64,000 nt of DNA from Nymphaea colorata. Its lineage: Eukaryota > Streptophyta > Magnoliopsida > Nymphaeales > Nymphaeaceae. Position 1 is the stretch's first letter. Each line of letters starts with the position of its first letter. Where the stretch lies: NCBI RefSeq assembly GCF_008831285.2, contig NC_045138.2, positions 26,445,934-26,509,933 of the forward strand, in the 5' to 3' direction. Under the pieces are notes generated by a model, which was not told where the DNA came from, searched no databases, and saw only the letters and a program-made list of their open reading frames with translations. Made by a program: the position numbers and the translations under genes. This document shows positions 1 through 13,100 of this stretch, piece after piece.

Positions 1-248
1 GTTGAAGTTGTATCACCATTTAGAAAATTCGAACGTTGTTGCTTATAAAGCTGAGTTTATGTTTTAATTGAAAAAAAAAATCTGGAAAGTTAAATCTCAT
101 AGACATATTGGCAACGCTTCTGCCAGATGCGGTGTCGTGCTGCTGAGCTTTTCAAATTTTCAGTTCGGTAGTTTGACATTCGTTTTCCAATTTTATCAGG
201 TGTCTCCGGAGAGAGTTCAGTTCTGATATTCAGGACTCAAAATTCTAA

Positions 249-412
249 TAAGAAATGATCTGTGATCTGTCTTTTTCCTGTTGGTATATCACAGGATCTT
301 ATCGATCAATTGGGATGAGGCCATAGTCTATATACTATGACCTCATCCCAATTGATCGAGAAAATCCTATGATATGCCAACAGGAAAAAGACAGATCATA
401 TATCATTTCTTA
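249..412. repeat. 164-bp near-perfect inverted repeat (MIR-like hairpin or MITE)
   Basis: The left arm is 249-327 and the right arm 334-412, each 79 nt, with a 6-nt loop (ctatat). Aligning the left arm with the reverse complement of the right gives about 7 mismatches in 79, without gaps. The outer ends read TAAGAAATGAT and ATCATTTCTTA. A single transcript would fold into a long stem with few bulges, as for a young plant miRNA locus. A small terminal-inverted-repeat element flanked by TA is equally possible. I do not recognise a known miRNA in either arm. Confidence 0.85.
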
Positions 413-430
413 GAGAGAGAGAGAGAGAGG
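413..430. repeat. GA microsatellite
   Basis: Short (GA)n run immediately after the inverted repeat. Confidence 0.9.
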
Positions 431-924
431 TTTGTAGGTTGGACTTCATGCTCCTCCTAGCAGCACAAGGCGTGGCTAATTTGGATTATGCTTTTTTATA
501 TTCTATTGATGCTCTTTTTCAGGAACTTTGACCATATTGTCGTTATCTATGTGGTTTGTTTGATGCGAAAGCACATTTGAATCCCAATACAACAAACAAC
601 TAGGCATTGGAAGGACCGCCCCGAAGAAAATAATCTATTATCTGGAGCGTATATTTTCAAGAACTAAATGAACTTGTTTTATAAGTAATAACATATATAA
701 AGAATGGATTCCTAGCAAAAGAATTCAAGGTAAAGAAAATATATGAGTTGTTCATGAAGAACATCCTATGAAGAAACGAAAATCCAAACTGACCACAGAA
801 CCACAATCAAAGCTATCCATCCAACCCCTGACAAACTCAAACCTTACAACTCCTGGACTGATTCTTCAACTATGCACAAGGTAAATGAATGTTGTCAGTG
901 ATGATGGTAATAGCAACAGACTGT

Positions 925-1260
925 TTAAGTTCCTCTTGCTAGCATTTGATGGTAATTCTCAATCGACTCCAGGCGTTGCATGCGCAGCTCTGTATGAAAT
1001 TTCTTGATGAAGGCCTCAGCAGACTGATCTATATCCTCTTCTGGTTTCACGGTAGCCTTCCGGAAGTCTGTGCCAAACCTGCTGCCATCTCTGCTGTCAC
1101 GGAGCTTACCAACTGCTCGCTTCTGCTCGAACCCGACTCGACCACTCTCTTTATCGCTGGCATTCGCGGTGAGAGGGCTGGGCTCAGACTGCTGGGGCTC
1201 CGAGATGTCAAAGGGAGGAGGAGGAGGTGGCGGAGCAAAGAAATCGAAGCTCTCCTTCAT
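925..1260 (-). CDS. DUF761 domain small protein
   Basis: Single-exon ORF of 111 residues. A proline run (about residues 10-16, inside FFAPPPPPPPFD) is followed by a basic, serine-rich middle. The C-terminus (about residues 75-108, EDIDQSAEAFIKKFHTELR and on to NYHQML) is the conserved DUF761 motif of plant 'cotton fibre expressed' proteins, which are mostly of unknown function. The start at 1260 is favoured because an in-frame stop lies just upstream (about 1306) and a TATAAA on the minus strand lies about 85 bp upstream (1346-1351), leaving room for a short leader. DUF761 at the extreme C-terminus is normal for the family. Function cannot be assigned beyond the family name. Confidence 0.8.
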   Translation of the reverse strand: MKESFDFFAPPPPPPPFDISEPQQSEPSPLTANASDKESGRVGFEQKRAVGKLRDSRDGSRFGTDFRKATVKPEEDIDQSAEAFIKKFHTELRMQRLESIENYHQMLARGT

Positions 1261-1343
1261 GGTGCTGCAACTATGCCGGCTATTTCGACCACCAACAAGG
1301 CTAGATCTGATCTACTGATGTTAGTAGGGACCTATTCAAGTCA

Positions 1344-1352
1344 ATTTTATAG
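1344..1352 (-). promoter_or_regulatory. TATA box of DUF761 gene
   Basis: The minus strand reads CTATAAAAT, about 85 bp upstream of the ATG at 1260, a typical distance for a short 5'UTR. Assigned by position and motif only. Confidence 0.5.
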
Positions 1353-2949
1353 AGAGGGAGTGAAAGAACAGCAGCGACAGCGAGGAGGGAGATGCAGAAG
1401 GTGCCAAAATAGGCGTCTCTTTATCCGCTCGGCCGTGTTCTGAAACGTAGGGGAATTGATCAACTCCAGAGGAATTCAAAGGTCTAATGGCTGCACATTG
1501 CTGACTTCCACGGTTGTTACCTTGATAAAGTTAGATAAAGAGTTAGATAAGCATTCAGACCTGGGCACCACGTCGGCATTGACCAGGTGAAGCAGAAGAC
1601 TTGTTCTTCATGAAATGAAAAGGATATTCAAATTTATAGAAAGATGCTTGACTTTGTCAAACTAAATTACTTTATATTTTCAAAAAGATATTTTTGAAAT
1701 TTATTGAAAGAAGCATGATTTTGTGAAAATCAAATATTTTATATTTTGAAAATGATATTTTTGAAATTTATGGAAAGATACTTTGAAAAAAAAAATATTT
1801 TATATCTCAAATCGGAACTGATTATGTCTTTTGACGTAAGTCGGATACAGGTACAAGTGCAGCGATTTTAGAAAATTTCGGTCACCTACTTATGGAAGGA
1901 CGGCTTCCACGCACTTCTCTGTTATGTCATAACAGGGAAGTTGCTCTCATTTCAAACCAGATTAGGTTGTACGTTAGCTCCATAACATGAGACTGTGTGT
2001 GCTAGGGATTGAAACTGGTTGATAAACTAGCTGACCCCATATGAAGACAAAAGTGGAACTCTAAAAAATGTCTTTTTGATAAACTGAAATGGAAAAATAC
2101 GGGTTCCCACGTTAGCCACTTGCCAGAATTCCAGAACCTTCAAACAGCCAAACAAAAAATTTTGCTACTTGAGGTGGCCTTCTCAATTTGTGCAAGGTTA
2201 AGAGTCTTTTAATATTATTTATTGATTTATTTATTGTGGTTTACGCCCATTCATTTAAAATGTGGGCGTTTTAGTATCTGACAAAGATGCCGGCAAGAGA
2301 ATATAAAAATAAAAATCATGGCCGTAATCCGTTTTCAAAGCATGAGAGTTGCGGGTCAGAGAAGCATCTAGGCAAAGTGCTTGAACGTGCCCTTACAACT
2401 TACAAGTGTAAGTTTTGTCAATACCTAAAACTATATTTGAATTGGAAAATTTTGAGAGAATTCAAAAGACCGCCAAGAAATTGTGCGTGTGCCTATATAT
2501 ACATATATATGTCGACACACTTGGTGCATAATTTTGTTGCTGCTGATTTGACTCGAATCGACCAATTTATGGTAACCTGGTTCCACTTGACAATGATAGT
2601 GTTCAAGTTAAATAACAGCCACCATCATGCAACCTTATATAAGGTTCTCCTTAAGAAATTTAATCTAAAGTGAATAATGTTATTTCTATTCTCAGGTATT
2701 GCACTTGTTGGTATGTTTATATGGTTAAATTTGCCAACTAAAATTTCAAAAAGTTCCCTAGAGTTTATGTTTCTGGACACCTCAATATAAACACGCACAA
2801 AAACATGAGTAGCTCATGAATTGACAGAATCTTTTACCGTAATTTTGCAGGATCAGCTACATGATTGCTTGCTGTCAGCAAGAAGGATATCAATGGCACT
2901 TCCAACAAAATATAGCGTCAGACATACATGCCTGCTCCTTGAAGAAAAA
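1353..2949. other. Intergenic between DUF761 and PDF1A genes
   Basis: AT-rich spacer containing the upstream region of the DUF761 gene and the 3' flank of PDF1A. A loose threefold repeat lies at about 1620-1800. Open frames such as 2287-2673 match no family I recognise and look like chance ORFs. Confidence 0.6.
1620..1800. repeat. Diverged tandem repeat, about 64-67 bp unit, ~3 copies
   Basis: Units begin with GATATT at 1623, 1687 and 1754, and share the core GAAATTTATTGAAAGA and a following AT-rich segment. Copies differ by several substitutions. Confidence 0.6.
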
Positions 2950-5893
2950 TCAACAAACGCCCAGCTTGGGAGACCCAGAGGGTAAAGGTAAATTCAAATT
3001 CTCAACGGTTCTGAATGTTCTTGGGATCATTTTATCTACATAAATGGTGCCATCAAGATGGTCACACTCATGCTGTAATATGCGAGCCTTCCACCCAACA
3101 GCTTCCACTTTAAGCGGCCGGCCGTCCCGCCCGAGTCCTGTAACTTCAACCTCAAGGTGGCGCTCAACAAGTGCTCTAAAACCATCAACACTGTAACATG
3201 CAAGAATGAGCTACAGAATTATAATGAAAATCTATGACAGAAGAAACAACGAACGACCTCCATGACTCATGACACCAAGCAGAAGAAACATGAACAGCAT
3301 TCTCATTTGCAATGCAGCAGGCAAAGGTATAGCAATGTGCTTCTCACCTCAAGCAGCCTTCGAAAAACATTGCAGTTCTGTCACCCTTCTTCGTAAGTTT
3401 TGGGTTTATAATCACCTTTCAGAGAATGATACTAGATGATTAGGAACAAGTTTATACAACATATTATAAATCATGGAAACATTCTTCTGAAAAGTTACCG
3501 CTTACCAGAAGTTCAAAGGGCCGCCTGTCCTGGGCTCTAGTTTCCTCCTTGGAAGCATAACTAATATAAGTTTCTGTATCCTCCAAAACTATGATCTGCA
3601 CCGAAGCATGTAAATAAATCTTTTTTTTAGTAAAAAACATACTTTTGAAAATTTGGGGTATTGAAAGATAAAGTACTACCCTTCAGCATTTTATATGCCT
3701 TTGGAGAGCTATTACCCGACTAAGGCCAAACCTGGAGGAAAGGCGAGAGAGGCCCTCAACTCAAAGATTCAAATGTAAAGAACTAAGAATAAAACAGTAT
3801 GTACCTTTAGACCTCCATCTTGTGCATGATATTCAGAGACAAGTTCACGACCTAATGAAAGAATAAGGATGCATTCATGACGAACGAATACTACGGTAGT
3901 TATCAGATTGGATTAATAATCTAATAATTTGGTATATCTGCATGTTTATCATGTTCAGTGCCAAAAACCTCTGTTTAGAAACTTAGGCATAAGAAAATAA
4001 TCCTAAGAGGCACTATCCTAGTGATTCTCAAAAATACTATCGTTGGAATCACCGTGAAGATTTCTATCCTGCAATGAAGCAAACACTTGGTTCAAACACT
4101 GTTACAGGAGGACGAGTCCCCCCATTGGATGCAAAACCCCTCCTCCTATGAAAACGAAGTTGCATCGCCTCCCATCGGGAATCAATTTCCTGCATGAGTA
4201 TCTTTTCATGAAGAAGTAGCCTTGCAATGAGTAAGATGCTTAACAAACCAACCAACCAATCCTCCCCTCCCCCCCCCATCCCAAGCACACCCTAGTCCTC
4301 CCCGTCTAGAGTCTCTGATTCTCTGGAAAGAAGGAATTAATTGATTAAGGAGCCCTCCTCTCAAACATGACAATATTCCGAGTCACCAGCCTGACTTGCT
4401 TCATTTCCTTGAACGTCATTTTGCGTATCTTCTTTTTTAAAGGTTTGCATATGCATAAAATTGTCATAATTTTAAACAATTCTACAGCACTCCCTAGACA
4501 TTTTCCATGCAGATTCTTATTCATTGCCTACAACTCAAACCTCTAAAGAAATGACTATTTTCTAGATCCAATTACTCTAGAACTTGTAATCACAATACAA
4601 CTGTTGACGAATAACAATCTCCAAGCTTTGAGATACATGCCAAATATCTTCCCTTTTTTATAGACTAGGAGATCTTTCTTTATTTTCATAAGTGAGCTTT
4701 CTACAGACTGCATGTATCAGCAGCAGTTGCAAGTAGTAAGAATAATAGTAAATGAGAGGGAAATGGTTACATGAACAATAGTTTTGCAGAAGACGGCACT
4801 TGGCTAGATAATTTGGCAAGAAAGGAAAGTCCCATGAAGTTCTGCAGAAATACGATTTAGTTATTAATTTGCTTTCATATGTAAAACGAATTTCAATCCT
4901 CAAATATGCCCTTGCTGATTATTTAGAGAACGAAAACCGTCATCATTCGTTATAATACTCTACTGATTCCAGTTAGAATAATCTATCCAACAGAAGAGCA
5001 TTTCAAAAGGCATTGGCGCAAAGATACCATCTCTTTTCTTCATGTTCAGGGAAATGGCTTGAAACTTCACAAGGAATTCCAGGGCAGAAGAAGGACAACA
5101 TCTCGAGTAAAGATGAAAGTAATTGAAGCTTACGAAACTGGCTTTCCTGAAAATCATTTTCACTATACCAGTAGGAAACCAAAGTAATAATGACTCTAGA
5201 AACACAATGACTCTGAAATTCATATAATGCAGGAAGATTGAAAGGTTTTTGAAATCTGGCCTGCCTTAATGAACTAAAAAATTAGTAGAAAAAAGCAAGC
5301 CAATCTACCATGTATCCGGATCACAAATGTCTGAGAAAGATTCACCCAACAATGGAAGTAAAACAGAGTCTTTTTCAAGGGGTTGCGGATAAGGAACAAA
5401 GACATACCTTCAGAGGAATACCAATTTGAGGGGCAGCAAGACCGACGCCGGGAGCCTTCCTCATCACCGCGACCATGTCGTCGATCACTTTCTGGATCCG
5501 TTCCGAGCCGACATCCTGCAATGCGACCTCGCTCGCGGGTTCGTGAAGCACCGGGTCGCCGGCCTTCACTATCTCCGGCAGTACCATTTCTTTCTGCCCG
5601 AAACCCAGAAACCATCCAGCAGAAGGAACGTTTCTCGAAGGAGAAGGACGAGGAGGAGAAAGCGTTCTTACTCCTCTCCCTCCTCTACCCGTTGTCGAAA
5701 TGGGTCTTCTTCTGATGGATGGTGGTTCGCGGGCGATGAGGAATGGAGGGATGGTAGTGTCAGGCGGAGATGGACGACGGTGTTGAGCGGCACAGCTCTC
5801 ACTGGCTCTTCCGAAGATCCGATAATGGCCTTCAACATCGCCGCTGCCGGCGGCGGGAAGGAGTCGAGCGGACGCAGTCAGAAGACGCGCCAT
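2950..5893 (-). CDS. PDF1A: Peptide deformylase 1A, organellar
   Basis: Removes the N-formyl group from initiator Met of organelle-made proteins, in the mitochondrion and probably the plastid. Coding exons: 5408-5893, 3506-3595, 3348-3415, 2950-3190, giving 294 residues. All introns are GT-AG; intron 1 is 1.8 kb. Three family motifs are intact: GVGLAAPQ (149-156), EGCLS (211-215) and QHECDHLDG (254-262). These supply the metal ligands Cys213, His255 and His259 and catalytic Glu256. Residues 1 to about 100 are Arg/Ser/Pro-rich and look like a transit peptide ([12 protein letters not shown]). The ATG at 5893 is chosen; reading further upstream would need a GTG start. The C-terminal motif [11 protein letters not shown]-like ([14 protein letters not shown]) is typical of plant PDF1A. 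PDF1B is less likely because of that tail. Confidence 0.95.
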
Positions 5894-7278
5894 GATAACC
5901 ACTCATGTATCCTTCACCTCACATGCCACCGGTACGTCTCCCTCAGCAATAAACGGATAACGATGGGTCTCCTGCAAATTGGCTGGTGATTGTCGGAATA
6001 ACACCTACTAATTACTCAGCCAGGATCCAAGAGATCAACTAATACTTTCTACCATCTTCTCTTTCCTCATCTTCTTTGTCCCTTCAACTGGAAGTAAAGA
6101 GAAGAAGGCAGAGTGAGTTCACATAGGTAAGCGGTTCTTCTATCATCTTCTTCTGACTTGATGGTTGTCTGTGCTTTGGAAGTATCAAAATCATGTTTAT
6201 GTGGTTAATTTCATAATATACCCTAGACAGAGCAGAACTAGTTCTCGCAGAGCGAGTTCTTATAGGTAAGCGGTTCTTCTATCATCTTCTTCTGACTTGA
6301 TGATTCTCTGTGCTTTGGAAGTATCAAAATCATGTTTATGTGGTTAGTCTCATAATATACCCTAGACAGAACAGAACTAGTTCTCATTCTAAATATCCGA
6401 TGCACTTCCAAATAACGCAAACAAAATTCTCCTGCGCTTCTTATCTACTAAAGTTTTTCGTTTGTTTCATTGATATCAGAAAAACCCAGTTTGGAGACGG
6501 AAATCTAGTCATGCTGGTTTAAACTCAATTGTACTTCTAGTTCTCCCTCCAGTGGAATAAAATTCCGGCGGTGAAGGAACATTCATTTTGGACTAGTGTA
6601 ACACATAAAATGTCAGCAAATGTCATCCTTGTTTTAAAATCCCACAGCCTTTGGTGAAATAAAACTTTCCCAATTGGAAAAAATGAACCTTGTAGACATT
6701 TGGCTTCCCATAATAAAAGGAACAACACGATCCGTGTTTAAAAGAGTTCAAAGTTATGTGGAAGACGTAGTTAGTCAAAGTAAGAAACCATGCGTGAGGG
6801 AAAAGAGAGCAAAATACTGAAAGACTTAGGCAGAATATTAGGTGCAGAAGGTAAGATCTAAAAGACCTCACTGTCAACAATTCAATTGGAATAGGCAGAT
6901 TACATACACGTATATATGTTATAAGTTTTATAAAATGCCTAAAGACTTTCTACTTTGAACAGATTTTCAATTCAATTTCACTTAGCAAAGTTGGTTTTTT
7001 TTGGAAATCAAATGTAGTGTATGTGGGTCTCATCAAATACTCTAAAATTCATCAAGTCAATTCAACCGTATTTTAATAGGTGAGAGGACTTAGTTCCATT
7101 ATTAAATCCTATATGCAGCGTTGATGCTACAACACTGTAGACTTAAACTGCAGACACTATTTATTTCTTGTCAACAGCATACAAGATCGTGTCTCGTGTG
7201 ATTCGATTCGTGTCCTTGTTACTCAATCTGGCACATCGCTGCAACCTCTCGTTACAAATTTGTCGTCCGCGTACGCCT
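5894..7278. other. Divergent intergenic region, PDF1A / peroxidase
   Basis: Lies between two genes transcribed away from each other, so it should carry both promoters. It contains a 139-bp tandem duplication (6108-6385). No further gene is supported. Confidence 0.6.
6108..6385. repeat. 139-bp tandem duplication upstream of PDF1A
   Basis: Copy 1 is 6108-6246 and copy 2 is 6247-6385, head to tail with no spacer, and differing at about 8 of 139 positions. Each copy contains TAGGTAAGCGGTTCTTC and a conserved CATAATATACCCTAGACAG. It starts about 215 bp upstream of the PDF1A ATG, in its probable promoter region. Confidence 0.9.
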
Positions 7279-7285
7279 TATAAAG
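7279..7285 (+). promoter_or_regulatory. TATA box of peroxidase gene
   Basis: TATAAAG lies 86 bp upstream of the peroxidase ATG (7365), a usual core-promoter spacing. Confidence 0.55.
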
Positions 7286-7364
7286 TCCATGGAAGAATCT
7301 GCAGAGATCCTATAAGCACTTGAATACTTGATCAAGATAGAAGCCAAGAAAAAGAAGAGAGAAG

Positions 7365-8878
<1,514 letters not shown>

Positions 8879-10115
8879 AGACCTGCAGATCGATCCATTC
8901 TTGGCATCGCTCAATTCGTATAGTGTTTTGGTTCCTCCTTGTTTCTTTTATCTTTTTCCCTTTGGGTAGTGAAGAGAATGTAAGATGAATAGCCAATCTT
9001 TTGAAGTCGAAAAGTTTCTCCATTAGTTCAGGGACAACGACCTTAAAAACATATCGTGTTCGTACTTAAATCATAAATGTCGACTTTTAGACGACAAAAT
9101 GGCAAGATTTAACCTTGGTTTAAATTCTTCAACTTGACACCCTATACATTCTCTTCCCTCCCACTTGTGAAGTATTTTATTGGAACCTCTAAATCAAATA
9201 CACTACAAAGCAAGCTCAACTTTGAAATGATCCCCACATGCTGCACCATATTTTATGTCTAGCCCATCAAATTTGGACAAAAGATGTAGTCAAATAAAAA
9301 CTTTCCAAGCTGCAAACGTGCTTTTGTCATCTCACAAAAAATTAGCCGCCTTTTGTACAGTTCTACCACAAACAGCCTTCACGCTTGTTGTCGACCGTGT
9401 TCTTAAAAGATATCGGTTATTTTATCAAGGATTCAAAAACATGCTGCTGTAAAAGTCGGAGACCCCATAACTTTTTAAAATACAGGGTTAATTTATTCTG
9501 CACAAGCCTTCTAGCCTTTTCCACTATGCCCTGAACTTTGGCAAATTTCAATAATTGCAACAAACTCTGTTCATTGTATGAGGAAGAGAATAATGTCACG
9601 CAAATCTGCAGCTTGCAATCGAGTTGGAAAGCACTGTCCTTGTGTTCCCAAGTAGTGTGCGTAATTCTTCCTTTTGACAAGCTAACCCGGCAGTCTAGAG
9701 AAACCACCAAGGATGCTGGTAAGAACATTCAAAGAATGTAAATGCAAAATATGCTAACTAATATATTGATTACATAGTGATATCAATTTATAAAGATTCT
9801 CCCGTGGATCTATGAGCCGAAAGAAGAACTGCGGGCTGCATAGGGTAAGATATCACAGAACCTACCGCAGTGTAAGTATAGCAAGGAAGGCTAAAGAATG
9901 ATGACAACGGCAGGAAAAACCACTGACCAATTCTACAGAGGCCACTTGTCACCAGCTTCCACCTCATGAAATCCCCCAACCAGCATCTCGAAGTCCCACC
10001 GTCTTTGCCACCCTACAGGTCTCCATGCTGCTATACAACAAATACCCAAGAGAAACCTCACCCGGTTACAGTGGCAACGGACAGCACTTGCACTAATCTG
10101 CTTCTCCTGTAACAC
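8879..10115. other. Convergent intergenic region
   Basis: Lies between the 3' ends of the peroxidase (plus) and GT14 (minus) genes, so it should contain both 3'UTRs. Sequence is AT-rich without a supported gene; the short ORFs in it match nothing I recognise. Confidence 0.6.
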
Positions 10116-13100
10116 CTACTTGCACTGTTTCTCACGGAAATCCTCCGCTGAAAGAAGACCTGTGATCAAATTTTTCAGCCGAGCTGCGCCTGGTCCTGGC
10201 TTGAGTAATGTTCTATTGCCAATGACTGAACAAGGATCACTACCGTTGTGTGTTTCTCCAGCACACCAACCACCCGGGACAAGTGCACCAGCAGAACGCC
10301 CTAGGAGTTCCTTGTCAATCTTTTCAAGCACTGGGTCGTCTCTGTGAAACTTCCTTGCAAATGGAGCATTACTATCTGTCATCCTCTGAAAATCTTCAAG
10401 ATTAAGAAAATGCGGGTGCTGTTTGGGAGGATTGTCCCAGGATATAAAATGTAGATCATGATTAACAGTGGTGTTGCGGAACTCGTTGACATTACAAATG
10501 ACCGTGTGAAAATATCCTTCAGGAGAAGATATGAAATTGGCATAATACATGAGAACTGTCCTTGGGAGATTATCCCAACCCCATATGCAGAACTCCATGA
10601 ATGATCTTGAAAGCATCATCCAAGCAGATCCTGAAGTATGACAGATAACATGTTATTCTCACAAATATAGAAAGCTCCAACTCAGATTAAATGCGCAAGC
10701 AGAAGCCAAGGCATGTGAAAATTGCACTTTTGGCCGACAAATAATTATCAAAGCGATGGATCATTTCATAGTCACTTCTACTTCCACTCCAGCATAGTAC
10801 TTAGTTCTAGCAATGCAGAAAAAGAAGACTTTCTAAACAGCAACCGATGCCCACACCATGATTAAAAAAAAAAGGAGAAAAACCACACGGAATTAGTTTA
10901 CTGCCTTGTTTCCTGAAACCACTAAACTATCAACAGCACTAGCATTTCGTGATGCTAGATGTGCCTGTGATCTTAATTTATCACTTGGATACTATTAACC
11001 ACTAGAAAGAAAAACCTAGCCATCAGAATCAATCTCAACCCCATGCACATGCTCAGCAAGGTGATAACGAGCTGATCAGTAAGGCTTTGTTTTAGTAGCT
11101 TCATTCACCAACCACTACGTGGACCTGATGTGCATGAAGACAGGTGTAATAATGGGTACCAAAAAATGAAGGCCAATGCTAGGGGAGATGAAGATGAAAA
11201 CATAAGGTTCATATCGTCACAGAAAAAAGCCAATTTCAACAATCAGGCCTGATCCATCTTGTCAGGAGGCCACCCCTGAAAGTTCCTTACTCTATATGAC
11301 TGTATCTTAAAACTTCCTGTACTCCAGAAAAAGGAACAAATATGCACTTCTCATTCTATGCGGTGGTGTATATCCCATGGACCCATACCCCACTTTCAGA
11401 GCCTATTAAATGTCTCTGACCCATCAGTGGCAACAGTTAAATCAAATTTTGAAAATCTCTAGCCTCTTTACCTTAATTTTCTTACATACCAAAAAAATGA
11501 AGAACACGTACCTCCCATTCTATGAGTTAGTTTATACCTAAATTCCACTCTCAGTTCATACCAAGCATTTGAGGCATACCTAAATAAAATCTTGATGCAG
11601 CATTGATACACACAAAGTAACAAAGACGCACGTCAAGTGAAACTGAAGCATTTGAGAGAACCACACTTGGGGAACAGTTGGACTCCATGGAATTCAAAAG
11701 CAAACGACTCTTAAACACTCTACTGGCAGACATAAGCATACTGTCATTTTACGAACTATCAATGATTAATTATTAGTCTCACAGTGGCAAAGAACCTGTA
11801 ACAAAATGGGACGTCTACAAATTGAAGAAGACTGTGGGGCCTAAAGCAATGCCTGCTTCCATGGCCTGAGGCCTGTTTCAGCTCAGTTTGAACATAAATA
11901 AAGCACAAAAGCACACATGTGATGCACTGATTATAAAAGGATAAAGACTGAATTTTCAAGACGAGAAAAAGATGCCAAGTATCTTCACAAAATTGGGATT
12001 GTTAATGTCTACCAATCCAAGAGAAACATTAGTTTACTTCTCCTTTTCAGGTAGTTGCTTGTTACATTTACTATGACAAGTATCTTCACAAGCTGGGATT
12101 GTTAACATCTACCAGCCCAAGAGAAAACATCAGTTTACTTTCTTCTCTGTTCAGGTAGTCACTTAGTTACATTTACTACTTTATTATTGTCGAAGGGTTA
12201 TTTCTTTTAGAGGAAAGAAATGTGAAATCCAAGTGTACCAAAAGATATTTAGCTTCTCACATTTGAATTTCTTGAGTATTATATACTCCTGCTGCAGCAC
12301 AGGGCCACCACCTTACCAGTAACTACACTAGGAACAGCTTAGCCCAGCATACCAACATCATAACCGAATAACCAAAATAGCATCTTAGAAATGTGCAGCT
12401 AATTAGCAAAATACATGTGAAGTTTGCTAGTTCAGAAGCATTGAACACTGGTAGTTGGAAACTCATCGCCATTATTTTAGTGAACACACTGACTAAAAAC
12501 CAATCAAGTCAAGATTAGTACATACTACAGAGTCATAGACTGCTACTAAAGTGCAAAAAAATCAACTGAACAGGACAAATGAATTTGATTTGGAACAAGA
12601 AACCTGCTTCATCTCATTCCAACAGGAACTTCCATCAGGGGAGACAATCCCCATGATTTAGAACTTTGAGCTGCTCAGAAGCTTACCTACTTTCCCTCTT
12701 AGTGTCATTTTTCCTTTTTGGCAAAAAAAGGCTGAACTACTTTGGCTTTGATCTGGGAGGTAAATTCCAGGTAAGCCCCGACTTCCATGCCTTGGGCAAT
12801 CTCAGGTTATTGAATTAAAGTTTCCATACATCAATCTTTGGTAGATGATTTCATGTAAAACAGGTTTGATGAAGTCAGTGAGTGTATTAGTAGTAAATTT
12901 ATAGATATTGTGAGGAAGGATAATAATCTGAACTGAGAGGGGTGCTGTGACTCTCCTTTGGAATAAAATAATGTAATAATTTATTCATCTCTTGCCATTT
13001 TTACTAGAACTCATTCATTATATGCAACGTATCCCATTCATATATATCCTGAAAGGATTCAAATCTGCAGGAAACCCAGCCACTCACAGAGAATTAAAGA

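Larger units (their letters stand above)
1..924. other. Intergenic, AT-rich, with hairpin
   Basis: No coding region is supported here. The stretch holds a 164-bp inverted repeat (listed separately), a short GA run directly after it, and otherwise AT-rich sequence. Its right end (about 700-924) is probably 3' flank or 3'UTR of the minus-strand DUF761 gene. Confidence 0.6.

Noticed and set aside
2287-2673. 128-residue open frame on the plus strand downstream of PDF1A
   Set aside because: AT-rich, low-complexity (YIYIYM), no recognisable domain, no promoter or splice context; most likely chance or 3' flank of PDF1A.
5375-5902. Extension of PDF1A start to 5902 and end to 5375
   Set aside because: The 5902 start is a GTG, not an ATG, and the sequence below 5408 is intron after AAG|GTATGT. 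The ATG at 5893 and splice to 3595 restore the family sequence.
5426-5989. 187-residue plus-strand frame over PDF1A exon 1
   Set aside because: Antisense shadow of the GC-rich transit-peptide exon; no family similarity.
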